Part shown: one piece after another, positions 25,861 through 38,716 of the stretch
Layout: every line of letters starts with the position of its first letter
Numbering within the stretch: position 1 is the first letter of the stretch
Source of the DNA: Druceiella hillmani
Taxonomy: Eukaryota; Arthropoda; Insecta; Lepidoptera; Hepialidae
Assembly (NCBI GenBank): GCA_039881145.1
Contig: JAYKKI010000090.1
Location: forward strand, 9,279,501 to 9,343,500
Length of the DNA stretch: 64,000 nt
Direction: 5' to 3'
Notes under the pieces: generated by a model
Told to the model about the DNA's origin: nothing
What the model saw: only the letters and a program-made list of their open reading frames with translations
Database searches by the model: none
Program-made: the position numbers and the translations under genes

Positions 25861-26330
25861 ACTAACCTAACCTAAACTAACCTAACCTAACCTAACCTAA
25901 CCTAACCTAACCTAACCTAACCTAACTCAACCCAACCCAACCCAACCCAACCCAACCTAACCCAAACTAACCCAACCTAACCTAACCTAACCTAACACAA
26001 CCCAATTTAACACAACCTAACCTATTCTAACCCAACCCAATCTAATCCAAACTAGCCCAAACTAACCTAACCTAACCTAACCTAACCCAACCTAACTCAA
26101 ACTAACCTAACCTAACTTAACCCAACCCAACCGAACCCAATCTAACCTAACCTAACCTAACCTAACCCAACCGAACCTAACCCAAACTAAGCCAATCAAA
26201 CCTAACACAACCTAACTTAAACTAACCCAACCCAACCTAACCCAATCTAGCCGAACCTAACCTAACCCAACCTAACCCAACCTAACCCAATCTAACCTAA
26301 CCTAACCTAACCTAACCCAACGCAACCTAA
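25861..26330 (-). repeat. Interstitial telomeric repeat, degenerate half
   Basis: The 5-bp period continues for about 94 units but with many variants: CCCAA, ACTAA, TCTAA, CTCAA, ACACAA, CGCAA. CCTAACCCAA (minus strand TTGGGTTAGG) recurs near 26240-26290. The array ends sharply at 26330 before ACAAAATGTT. The contrast with the perfect left half is a clear polarity. Confidence 0.95.
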
Positions 26331-26799
26331 ACAAAATGTTTAAATTGATAGATTAAAAAATTACATTCAATGTTAATAGTTTATTGTTGTCATAAATACT
26401 TAATAATTCATAACAAATTATCTTTTTAATTGTGTAATATGTGGTTAGTGATAAAACAATAAGTGTAATAACTGGAAAACATGGTTAAAATCTGTTCCAT
26501 CGCAAACTAAATCGTCAGGTACAAAAATTTTCAAAATGTTTTTTTATAGTAAATTACCATCACCTGCAGATTTTCTTTCCGAATATGTTGTTTTTATTGT
26601 GTATACTTTGATGTGATATAATAATCAAAATGTTCTTGGTTGTAAAGTGCATTTATTCAAATTCTTGCTGTACCAATAAAGGAGCAGCCTGCATGTGATT
26701 TTTAAAGAAGACTGATGATCTATCATTAATTATGAAGCTGTATCTGCAGTTTCAGCAAATTTTCCATAATTTATTTGTAAGATCATAAATGAATATATG

Positions 26800-26802
<3 letters not shown>
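26331..26802. other. No gene seen
   Basis: Single-copy AT-rich DNA between the telomeric block and an (AT)n tract. I see no subtelomeric repeat or TRAS/SART-type retrotransposon remnant next to the TTAGG array. Confidence 0.55.
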
Positions 26803-26862
<60 letters not shown>

Positions 26863-26866
26863 GTAT

Positions 26867-26929
<63 letters not shown>
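26803..26929. repeat. (AT)n microsatellite, 127 bp
   Basis: Among the longest AT tracts of the window, interrupted near 26850-26880 by TTTATA, TGTA and ATAATA. Confidence 0.93.
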
Positions 26930-26932
<3 letters not shown>

Positions 26933-27364
26933 TTAGCGTAAAAATCAAAAGCGTGAAAGTTTTTCTACACTAAATTAACCTTGACGAGTTAATGAACACA
27001 GGCGCTTCAGTTTTTATGTAATGAGGATCAACATTAATGTTTTTGTTTAATTTTTTGGCAATTACACTTATTGTTATTTCTACTGTTTATAGACTTTCTA
27101 CTATTAAATAGAAAAAAATGATGTATTTCATATTATTTTTTTAAATAAAATCCACTATATTTAATTTGAGCATGAAACACTATCCAATATAAAATGTACT
27201 CACGATCCGTTATTATTTTAGATCTTCGACCTTATCTATGGAGCTTACTACACAGTAGAAGTAATTTTTCATAAATGGCCAAAGTTACGGATATTTATGA
27301 TGAATTTGTGAAACAACATTCATTTATGAAACCAATTTACAATAAACATCATCCGAGAAGAAGG
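26930..27364. other. No gene seen
   Basis: AT-rich until about 27240, then mildly less so towards the repeat-like segment that follows. Confidence 0.45.
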
Positions 27365-27520
27365 CACAAAGGCAAATATCTATAAACTGGCCTTCGCAAG
27401 TGGTGCATCGCATTGTTTACACCAAATTGGGTTACTCCCATTGAATGGCTCATTATAGCTGTTATTGGATCCCGACATCATAAACGTTTGATGGTGCTCG
27501 ACACGGGAAATATTCCTTAA
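27365..27520. repeat. Diverged repeat segment A (partner at 49435-49560)
   Basis: Reads CTGGCCTTCGCAAGTGGTGC, then ATCGCATTGTTTACACCAAATTG. Aligned by eye, about 60 bp are roughly 70% identical to 49440-49500 in the same orientation, with weaker similarity beyond. Stops interrupt the frames. Probably two old copies of one dispersed element; a pair of diverged exons is less likely. Confidence 0.45.
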
Positions 27521-30500
27521 CGGGATATTTGAAGTGGTATATGGTATATTACATTATAATTGAAATAAGATTACTTTGATGTAGAATACAATGAGGAAGT
27601 ATTCATGGTAGTGGAATATTTAGCGTTAAATTTGTGTATTTGATAGGTTATTAACTCGAATATTAACATGTCAATAAGTAAATTACTTAGTTATATGGTA
27701 ACCTAGCAAAGTAATTGATCAAAAGTACAAAATATTTGTGTTAATAAACAGTGACCATCCTAAATATTCAACGGTCTTAAAAACAAGCAATTTTCGATAT
27801 ATTGACATTTTTGTCTTCTAAAGGTGGAAGCAATGAACTAGTAGTTAATAGAAAATGTTCCTGAAAAAATAACAATCCTTAAAAAGTTTGTTAAAAAAAA
27901 ATAAAAATATATAGTTTCATTGATATGACGTAATGGTTTCACAAGATTTATTTGCTTCTAAATAGTACTGTCGTTTAACATGCAAATATTTATTAACACG
28001 AAGTAATGAATACTATAAGTAGTGCCTACTATATCTTTTAAAAGCGCGTATTGAAACAAATATATTTATTACATGATATAACTAGAAATTAGCGATATTA
28101 AGATTTTTTCTTTTACTTGTGCTGTGAGATCTTGCTTCTTGCCAAAATACTTACATACCATAATAGAAAAACAAATTTACGCTTTGGGAAGAAGTTGAGA
28201 TTTTATGTTATGCTGTTACATGAGTTAATAATTGTTAGTAGGTTTTTTTAATAATATAATTGCTATAAAGAATATAACTTAGTATAAGAAATTAAAATAA
28301 GAAATTTAGGAAAAAATTATGGGAGACGGATAGATTCTCAACATAGGAATGGGAATAATTATAATAGACAAAAAATTACATTGCGTCAAAATAAAATTAG
28401 ATTTTAGACGTGAAATCAGATAAGAGTCGGTAACCTTTTTTCTAAAAGAATGGCATTAGTACGTACTTACAGAAAGCTAAGGAAGAAATAATTAGTGTCA
28501 CTTTGGGTATCGTAACTAAATAGAAAACTCCACAAATTTTCAATATCATATATTTTACTCGAAAAAAACAAGTTTTTTTTCCACAGTTCGTTATATATTG
28601 AATACTTAATTAAGATTCTAGAGTTTCAAAGTTGACTTTTCAAGAATCGAGGATTTGTTAATAGTTTTAATGCAAAATGATTTTGTAATAATTAATGTTT
28701 ATTTACTTACATAATTTCTGTCATGTAATAAAATTACAAAAGAAATCATATCACAATTACCATAAAAAAATAATGATAACCAGTATCAAAAATTCAAAGT
28801 TGCATTTTAAAAAATAATGCAGTACATTTCTTTTCAACTCATATATAGACTCCATCTATATCTAAGATACATAGTTTTATAAACTTATACTATATAAAAT
28901 ATTTCAAATATATTTGTAATGTCATGAAATAACTTTTAATTAAATTGTAGCGCACTTATTGAAACAATAATGTCTAATATAAACAAAAAATTAATAAACA
29001 AAAATAGTTCACTTTTAAGGAGATAGTCGATGTATTATTTTAAAAATGACAAGGAATTAAGCGATCTATCTGACAAAGTGCATTGTAACCTATCACAAAA
29101 ATGTCCGACAGCAAAAATATTCTTTCAGGGCGACTTTTGTTGTCAGCACACATTTCAAGTATTTTTAAGCTTCAGTCAAGTCGCTTTTACGTATTTCGTT
29201 GTCATGTATTGGCTATTTCTGCTCTCGCATATCGAATCGGAACAAAATATATAGTTCTAACAAATTTTAAATTTTACCTGTTCATATTGATATGCAATAC
29301 TGAGGTATCATCGTTTCGCGTATCTTGACCGATGATATATAATTATAAGCATGATTCGCTTTCTTATATTATTTTTGAGATCAACCGACTCTGTCGGTTT
29401 TATTATCACTTTTTCATCATAAAATCCGAACTAGTATCAATTGTAAGAAGTGCTATTTCACATCTTTCACGGCAAATTGCGTTTACGATTATTTTGACGA
29501 TATGTGAAATGAGATGATTTTCATTAAGATATTTTTTTCTTGTTTAGTTGTGGTTTGTAATCCTTTAATTAAAGAAAAAAAACAATCGTATCAATCATGC
29601 GTGAACGCCGTGTGCCATGTTTAATTCGTAATTGCATGTCATTATTTTAATATTTTATGATATAAACCTGTAATAAGTCTATTTTAATGGCGATTTTCTA
29701 AATGATCGAGATATTGCATATTCGATATGAGATATTACCCCTTCTTAATCACGTCTTTTAATTATTTTGCTTCAGTCTGAAACATTGTTTTTTTTTCAGA
29801 ACCGTTGTTATTTATATTACTTTTCACGTTACCATCGACTTTTTTTTGAATATTCTCAGTCTTTAATATAAACTTCCAGTTTCCCTCGAAGACACAAAAT
29901 ATCATTTGTGATTTTTTTAGAGGGTTTTATTGCTGCATGTTGATGATTGCCTTTGAAGTATGTTTCTATTTTGTCCGTGTCACTTGCACCAATTATATGA
30001 CTCACCGCATATTCTTGCATAGAGATATTATACTTATGCAAGAAATTAGAAAGTATTTTAATACCACCTGAGTTAACATTAATTCATGGATATTCACAAG
30101 TACTAGATTTTCGATACCGAAATTTTTCGACGTTGTATGTATTCGATGTGAAATTACTTTGTTTGTTAAATATTTTTATTATTTTGAATCTGTTATCTAT
30201 GTTTCTAATTCAATTACTTTGATAAATTCAATATTAGGCTCTGTAAATTTGATTTTGTATGCTTTATGGCCTAAACATATAATAATTTGTAGAATTTTCC
30301 TCTCTAAATAATAAAGGTAACTACGAAAAAATAATTTAGGAGAAAGTAACAAAAGTGATAAAACACAAAAATATTATTTTCGTAACTTTTTTCTGTCTGT
30401 ATGCTTGTCCATGAGTTTCTTTAATTGTCCGTGTACAACGCAATAACAGCTAAATGCGTTTCGATAAAGTTTTTGCTGGTGAATTCTGTTGATTTTTAGG

Positions 30501-31042
30501 TACAATAATTAAAAAAAAATGGTAATTTAACAGTTCAGTAAAAAAACGCACTTACTTAAAAATTACTTATTTAAAAAAGTTTACTCTTACACATATTCTT
30601 GAAAGTTTCTTTTTATATACGATAGAAAATATATTTTTAAAAGAAATAATTTTCCCAGTAATTACAATAAATGGCGTTACATATATTAATCTAACATTTA
30701 ACTTTATTTTCTAAAGTTTCACGTGAAAGAAGTAGACAAGCAAAAAGAAAATTTGACATATCTTAGAAATGAATCGAGGTAAACATTTATAGAGGGACTT
30801 CAACACTAAATTTCGATATCATTATACCCCAAGAGACTGAATGAGACAGAAAGATATTCCCCTCTATTTCTGCCATTATATTTAGGATCTCTTAATTCGC
30901 GTAATTTGAATGAATTTTTATAATTTCTTCATTGCTAATTTTTAATTCTCTATATTGTTACGTAATTTTACTGAAAAGAGCAAATTCAGAAGTAGGCAAC
31001 TACTCTATTGTAAAGTATTAAATCACAACTCATAAAAATCGC
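27521..31042. other. No gene seen; possible repeat end 30391-30500
   Basis: At 30391-30500 the sequence CTGTCTGTATGCTTGTCC, then GTACAACGCAATAACAGC, has the layout of a non-LTR 3' untranslated region. Open frames 29030-29254, 29332-29517 and 29856-30041 (minus) match nothing I know. Confidence 0.4.
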
Positions 31043-31117
31043 AATTATTTTTTTATTTATAACTGAATATATAGTTACTAATAATTATTTTTTTATTTAT
31101 AACTGAATATATAGTTA
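31043..31117 (+). repeat. Direct duplication, 35 bp at period 40
   Basis: 31043-31077 and 31083-31117 are identical (both contain ACTGAATATATAGTTA) and are separated by CTAAT. A recent local tandem duplication. Confidence 0.93.
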
Positions 31118-34100
31118 TTTTCTACATAAATTACACATGTAATAACTTATTTCAATATTCAGTTTTCCCTCTCAATCTCTATTCGGTAATATCTTACTAA
31201 AGTGTTGTTCCTTTATTGTATCACTACAGCGTCCGATTGACCTTCTAACATTTTTCTTAATTTTGTAGATAAAATATCTAGACGCCACTCTATCTTTGAA
31301 TATTTTCAAATTTGGAGAATGAAACTTAAATTAGAAGAGTTTGTGATAGCACCCAATATTGATTTTATTATATTGCAGGCTGTCGAAAACAAAACAATTA
31401 GTTTTGAATTATGTTCAGTAAAGCAAACCGTTTACGAAAAATTCTGCCAGGTACAACGTGAGGGTCCACTGAGCGTGGTGTAAGATTGGTGTGATCCCAC
31501 GACATTCATCTTTATGTCTAGCGAAGATTTACACTCCCTCCATCACCAAAGGAAGCTACGCGTAATGTACCACACTAGACGCGCCCCTTGTTTTGTCGAA
31601 TTTCTGTGAACTGTAGATAACATGCAAGTCACAATACCTGTATGAACGTCATTGTACCTTCAAAACAATACAAAATCTTTGAGATAAAACTTATATATGA
31701 AATAAATTCGTTGTGATTAATATTTTTTTATACTTTTAAAAAATTATTTCCTAATACTCTGAACGCTGGTTCAAACATTCCATTTTCTTGCTTAGCATTC
31801 GGCAATTTATTTTAAGATATTCTTTATATACATATTTTAATTCTACACTGAACATATACTTTTTTATCATTTTCTTTCAATATTTCGTGTTTATTAATTT
31901 CAAATAACTTTAAGACCATTATCATAATAGGTACTAAATATTACTCATGACTTTGCTCGCGTGACGTACTTCGTTTATCTAGACATTGATGGAAGTTAAA
32001 TATGCAATCATTGGTTGGTAATAATATGGGTCCTCCAGTTGCCATATAAGGATAGATAAATTTTTTCTTACCCTTTTTATTAATACCCAATTTTTTTTTA
32101 AATTTATGAGTTTTTGACATGTAAACATTTTTCCTTTCACCATTTTTTTATGGGCGCTGAGTTCTGCATAATAGTTTATATTGTAAATTATGTTATTGTT
32201 TATTTGTATGTAAAATATTTATACACAATAATAAAATAAAATATCTTCGTTTTGAATCACAAATCGTCAATAGTTATAGCAGTGTCTTAAACATAACAGG
32301 TGGAAAACGTAATTTCTTATTTACTGCTTTCATGCGACACATTGTTGTACCAACGACCGATATTAGTTCAAAATTATAATACTTGACGCATCAAATTGTT
32401 GTTACATAAGTAACAGAACCGTTTCACTGCTATTCTTATATTACTCACTTTCATTGTTTTTTAAATATTCTTGGTAATAAATATGATTAATTAATAAGTT
32501 TACTAATTAGTTGCCACCTTAGGTGTCAGCGAAACGATACAGAGACTAATGACAACATTGCTGAGCACAAATTTGAAATATTTTTATTTATTTCTGCTCA
32601 CTTGGTTCTATTTAAAACAAATCAGATGATACTGGGTTGAGAGACAGCTTTAATTTAAAGATAAAGAATACCTCAGTATTTTGAGTACACAAATTATGGC
32701 GTATAAGATTATATTAGGCAATAGTTCACTTTGGCGGCGTAACTACTTAATTTTGAAGAGCTCCCGCCGATTCCGTCAGGGCTCAGCATCAGTCATCTTG
32801 GTTTATTCAATTTCCCATCTCTCGATGTATGTACCTATTAAATTTTTATTAAGGTCTCAAGGTATTAAGTTTCTATTAAGGTTTTCTGCAGGTATTGTCG
32901 TGATTGTTCTGCATTATTTAGACCCTTTATAAGTTTTGTGAAATTTCCACACATGGAGGGGTGACATCGCAATTAAGAATGCCAAAATATCAATTATTTC
33001 TATTTTAACATACCTCGTAAGAATTTAAATTTTAACAAAAGGCTTGTAGTTTTTGAATAGTATTAGTTTTTTGAGAATTAAATTTTTGTAAATGAAAATC
33101 TCGTTAAATGATGAAACAAGCTAAGTTATTCACTGCTACCAATCTGTCTTTATATATATAAGTATGACAAAAAACAACTATACACGCTTGAACAGAATTT
33201 ATAGTATAGTAATACTTCAATTTAATTTATAATTTTGTCTAGGTTTTGTTTTTTCGAATATTTCTCAAAGGGCGTTTTTTGTGAACTGATAATGTCAAGC
33301 TCAGAAGAAATTTTGAGCATCATTCAAAAACTACTTTACCGATTGGAAATAAACTTTTACCGCGATAATGATTAAGGTTCAGATTAATATGTTAAAGACA
33401 TTTTTTGTTCGAATACTTCTTAAGAAATTTTAAAATCAATTATTAAAACAGGTAGCAACAAAGAGGACTAAGAAAAAAATTATGAATAGCAATTGCGGAA
33501 ACAGATACAGTGATAGGACTTATAGTTCAATGTGAGGTATAAAATACTTTTATCGAAGTCAGAGATGCTTATGAATAGAAAATATTATTACTGGAGAAAT
33601 ATTGCTCTACGAAAAAGAATCGTGAGAATTAAGAAGCAGAATTGTGTAGAGAATTTTCGTTCTAACAGATATAATTGATAAAGTGCCCAGCATACCTATT
33701 ATTGCTTTTTAAAATGTCTGTTAATACCAACTTTGTTCGAATTTAACTCCATCAAAAATATATTTAAAAGAAAAAAATATCTTGATGTGACGCAGCTATT
33801 CAGATCAAAGATTTCGTTCTATAAAGAATAAAATCTGCCGCAATCACGCTAACCGTTTTATATTCTTTGTTAAGTATGAGCGTTTGTACGTAAATAAGAG
33901 TACTGCTGACGGAAAACGTGTGATTCTATCTTAAATTGCCTTTGTCGTACTTTTATGGAACATTTTAGACGCCCATAATACGTTTAATCCTTTGTGTTCG
34001 TACGTAGAAAGAGAACAGAAGTTATGAACACAAAGGACATATCCAGCCTGAGCTTTACAAAAGTAAGGAATAAGGATGTCTAAAATAAACGCTGAACGCA

Positions 34101-34952
34101 TAAAATAAATATATTTGTAAATACATAAATAAGCTACAAAACAAATGAATACTAAAATGAATAACAATATGAAAGACAATTAAGACCGCTTTCGAAAAAG
34201 GATTTTATTTACTACGAAATTGCACTAGAGGATTAAAATGATACACAAAATTTGTTGCGCATATCCCAACGGTTTTCATGGTGAAGTTATCTTCAATTTA
34301 TTCTAATCAGGGGCTAAATGTTAAAATTATAGTTGTTTACAGGTTGTTAAAAACATAGACATAGAAACATAGTTGTTAAAAACAATTTGATGTGTAGTCA
34401 AATACAGAATTAATATAATTTTATGTTTATCCATCCTTCACACCTTTGTAGTTTCTTTCTTTTAGATGTTGAATGCTCGGGTACATGCTTGAGATACATT
34501 TCTAAAATATTTCCTTTTACCTTGCTTATAAAGTATGCGGTATGTTCTTTTAAATCATCGAGGGTATATTCTTTTAAAATAAAATTCACTTTTCATTTTT
34601 TAAACCCGTTCATGAAATACAAAGCTTCAAAGTGGTTTGCAATATGCACGCTACTCTCATTTCAAAAGGAGACTATGTAAAAATGTTTATAATGTGTATT
34701 GAGAGTACTGGCAATTGAAATTATTATTCATAATAATTTTGGAACTATCACGAAAAAAACTTAAATATGCGAAAATAATGCGGGTGGAAATTACTGGGCG
34801 ACTGTTTAATGGGTTTGGTCGGATATCTTAATACGTATTATTATAATATGTTTTGCGATGCTTAATTTAAAAAAATACAAATAATTAATCGAAATCATAT
34901 GTTCAACTGAAGGGTTTGAAAGATACTATTCGGCTGCTATAGAACTTTAAGG
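31118..34952. other. No gene seen; GC-elevated block 31440-31615
   Basis: The block at 31440-31615 (GAGGGTCCACTGAGCGTGGTG and following) is less AT-rich than its surroundings. A minus-strand frame of about 40 codons crosses it (31536-31413) without recognisable motifs. The remaining open frames (32681-32932, 33931-34179, 34423-34680) look random. Confidence 0.4.
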
Positions 34953-35003
<51 letters not shown>

Positions 35004-35009
35004 TATATA
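34953..35009. repeat. (AT)n microsatellite
   Basis: Alternating AT with two ACAT interruptions. Confidence 0.9.
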
Positions 35010-36808
35010 AGTGTACGATGTAAAATTTATAAAATAGTTGTGGTGTGGTATTTTGTAAAATGACTGCGGAATATATTACTAACTGCGAGCAATACTCAGA
35101 TCATAAAACTTTTATTCTCGACCTCAACAAAACATTCAGCATTGTAAACTTTTTCCTTCCACTCCAAGTTTAACGTCACTCAATGTCCTACTGTTGTTTT
35201 AAGACTGGTTTATGGCCACCAACAATGTATTAAAACGTTTGATACTCTCCAAAAAATCGAATTTTAACTTTTTAGTCACCTGTATAGCTGTCTTTGTAGC
35301 TTTTCGCTATTTTCAGATATAGTGTTGTCAGAAGACTTTAAATTAAACATAATTTGCAAAGAAATTCAACATTTTCATGTTGTCATTATTGATATTTTAT
35401 TAAGGAAATAATTAATAATTTATGATTAATGAAATATTCTAAGAGTTCCGCGAGTATAATTCCAGTAAAAATAATTTAGGTAGTGTCGATTGATATTGTC
35501 GGAATTTACACATGTATTTGCGGACCATCTTAACCAAGGAATGTAAATTTGTTCACGATACATAATTTCCTTATACACTTGTTTTCTATGTTTATATCTA
35601 AATATAGCATAAACTATTTTTGTCCATTATTTACTCACACTAACAAAATAAAAGAAAAATTGCATTTTTAAATTAAATATGTAATAATACTAGAATTGCT
35701 TCCTGACTCCTACTCAATTATTTGAAAAAAATTAGAATTTTTCGTTTCTAAATATAATTTTTGAACTACTTATTTAAAACGCTTTTATTAGGTCGACTCG
35801 AATGTAAGCAAGTATTTATTTCACTTTCCTAAGTCCGAATGATTTGAAATGTTTCTAACGTATCAAGAACCAATGAAAATATAATAATGTCATGAAATGA
35901 AAAGAGGTTGCAGAGAAATCGTTTTATGTTTAAGTTGGATACAAAGAAGCGATAAGATAATATCCATCTATGTTCGTTTACACGCCAAGTCAAAATACAC
36001 AAGTGGTGTACGCTTGGGAAGAGCTTCTCAACAGTAATCGAGTGTTCGCCATAAACGCTCAAATGGTCGAGGGAAACGGTGCTGGGAACACAAGAATCTC
36101 ACGTTGTCTGAGCACATCAACGATGTCGCAAGTACGTGCAAGTATCGGCGACAGTAAAATTTGTTCGTAGGTCTCAAAAGAAATATTAACCCTTTACCTA
36201 AGACGTGTAAAATAAAATATGTTACCGCGTTCTGGCTATAGCCATATTCTGTTTTATTATTATTTATTTTAATTCATTAATCATAGGAATTACATTTCGT
36301 TATTTACTAAAAGAGATACCGTCCCACTTAGTAATATATTTATTAATCTAATAAAATGTGAGTTCTTGCTATCCATCTTTATTTTACTAAAATTTAATTT
36401 ATCATAATAAGATTATATTCGATACCTTTCTAACTTTGTCTGTTTATACATTCATTTGTTTGCTTGCAAATATTTCAAAAAATATTATATGGTTTTTAAT
36501 ACAATTTTCAACATTACGTATTTTATAGTCCTAGAAATAAAATAGAACTTAAGATCTAATTAAATAATATTAAAATTTATTAGGGATATTTTAATATATC
36601 ATTTTTATATCAAAAAGTTTAAAATGAAACAAAAAATTAGTTTGCCGACCCAAATTCCCCGTTTATTCACAATTCCTTTTTATTAATGGAAAAAAACTGT
36701 CCTTTTAAATTACATTATCATATTTTCATATTTTTTTCGTCTTTAGTTAAAGAAATGGTAAAATCATGTTAACAAATATTAGTGCAATTTCTTCTAAAAT
36801 CGCTGTTA
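35010..36808. other. No gene seen; GC-elevated block 35975-36180
   Basis: A plus-strand frame (35970-36170, contains WEELLNSNRVFAINAQMVEG) sits in a patch with more balanced composition. Antisense frame 35829-36062 overlaps it. No family recognised; a short exon cannot be excluded, but I see no convincing splice sites. Confidence 0.35.
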
Positions 36809-36822
36809 CCAGTAGATGGCGC
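36809..36822 (+). promoter_or_regulatory. CTCF-type insulator motif
   Basis: CCAGTAGATGGCGC fits the CTCF core CCASYAGRKGGCRS at every position, including the AGATGGCGC core used in insects. It sits in a slightly GC-richer island (36795-36890). A single 14-nt match is only a candidate; occupancy and orientation effects are unknown. Confidence 0.45.
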
Positions 36823-38570
36823 TTGATGGATTTTAACTTGCGCTGTCGATATCTTTCAGTATATTAATATAATCAACGCGGACAATGTTGTGGAAAAATG
36901 CCAGGGGAATATAAATTTCTAAACCCTTTTTAGATATAACTTTTTTACATCTTAAGAAAATCTTTTATGTGCAGCGCTTTAGGTTTTCTCGCAGTGGAAA
37001 ATATTTTCTTATTTTCCTCGTAATGCTCTTTTTCTGAATTAAAAAGACAATCTTTGCCGACTTTATGTTGAATAACGTGATATATATGGACCGCAAAGGG
37101 TTTGCAAGCGACTCTAACAATTTTAAGAAATTCCGTTTAAGCTTGTAAGTGTATTAACTTTTTCTCGCTAGAACGACATGAACCGAATATGTGGGGTTAA
37201 CAAGTGAATAATAAAAATAATCGATATTGTCATATTGATCAGGTATAAAAATCACCGTTAAGGGGTAATAAACTACATAAATTAAATATTACTGACATTA
37301 TTACAGAACAGAAGAGAACAGGCTTTATGCAAAGAATTTTTACACTGGATATATTTAGTTATCAAAAGCCGTATGAAATTTTTATTCATTCGGATTTCTC
37401 GATATGTCAATAAATTTATGCTTTGAAATATTTGTTATAAATGAGGTACACCTATGTTCCTTAATTAATTGAACCACGTTATATGAATGCCATGGTCTCT
37501 TCAAGAATTGAGACACATAGACACAGTCAAAGATGACACAAAAGCAAAAAACTTGTCTAAGGAATGAGAAAAAATGCTTTTAATGTTGTGGGAAATTTTA
37601 GTGCATGAAGAATTTTCTTAGGTAAGTAAAATTGCACTCTCACACAATGAAATATGAAGTAAAATTAGTATTAACTGGCAAAAATTGGGGTCATATTGGT
37701 CTACATCAGGATATTTAAAATACAACTAAATATAGTTATTAAAAATATATTTTTCTAATAATATATTCATAATGTATATTTTTGTTTTAAAAAGCCTCAT
37801 CAAGATAAAGGCTTGTAACTCCATTTTTCATTGTATTAAAAAACTTTTATACATTTTTTTTCGGCTATTTAGGATATTAATAAATATTTATTTGTCTACT
37901 CCTTACTTACAGTGTGACTCGTAATATAATAGCAAGCATTATTTAACTTACTAATATAACTGTAAATTACTTTGGCCTTTTATGTCATCAGTGCAATCGT
38001 CAGGTGTTACTTAAGGAAAGTTTTCAAAATTCATTAAACAACTTTTTCAGCATCTCCGACAAGTGAAGTGTGTACGAGAAAAGTAAATATCGAACAAGAA
38101 ATACAACTTCAACATGAGACGGAGTGTGAAATTTAATGGTAAAAAGAAATTCAGAGGATTTATTCCAAACCTAAACAACATCATAACCACCTCCTCATAA
38201 AATATTTAAACATTTAAGAAATTCTTATTTCCGTATTCAATTAGACTCATCTTACCAGGAACTTCTCTCAGTCATTTGTTCATTGACTCCCGTGAGTTAA
38301 TAAATTTATCATCTATTGAAAGAAATCCACAATTAATCTTACAAAATATTATTCATCACTTTATTTCGTGGTGCCATACTTAGTTTTCCATAGCATTTTT
38401 TTCAATACAGTTTCGTTTATAAGATTTATACACTGCAAATTTGTTAATATATTGTTTTGCAAATAGCGCAGAATTTTTCAATCAGATGGAATGTCATAAT
38501 TCCCTAACTACTAAGCTGTATCTGAAGAAATAGCTCATCGAAATCAACAGATATTTCGAATTTAACGAAA
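36823..38570. other. No gene seen
   Basis: AT-rich, no frame above chance on either strand. Confidence 0.5.
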
Positions 38571-38624
38571 CACACACACATACACGCGCGCACGCGCCCA
38601 CGCGCGCAATCACGCGCAGGCGCG

Positions 38625-38661
<37 letters not shown>

Positions 38662-38716
38662 AAATGCCCACACGCTCACAAGCTCACACTTTCACACGCC
38701 TGCACACACACGCACC
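38571..38716. repeat. Alternating purine-pyrimidine tract, (CA)n and (CG/CA)n
   Basis: ACACAC runs at both ends flank a CGCGCACGCGCCC core (38586-38626), followed by a pure (CA)n run near 38626-38657 and imperfect CACACGCTCACAAGC-type units to 38716. Long alternating CA/CG is the classic Z-DNA-prone composition. The minus-strand frame with Val-Cys repeats over it is spurious. Confidence 0.9.

Noticed and set aside
25466..26330. A true chromosome end
   Set aside because: More than 25 kb of unique DNA lies on the left and 37 kb on the right, so within this sequence it is interstitial, unless the assembly is misjoined.
25466..26330. A CRISPR-like array
   Set aside because: The repeat is a plain 5-bp telomere unit without spacers, and the sequence is eukaryotic.
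31440..31615. Exon of a conserved gene in the GC-elevated block
   Set aside because: The longest frame is about 40 codons, has no recognisable motif and lacks convincing splice sites.
38494..38679. Minus-strand Val/Cys-rich protein frame
   Set aside because: Translation of the CA/CG simple repeat; no coding evidence.
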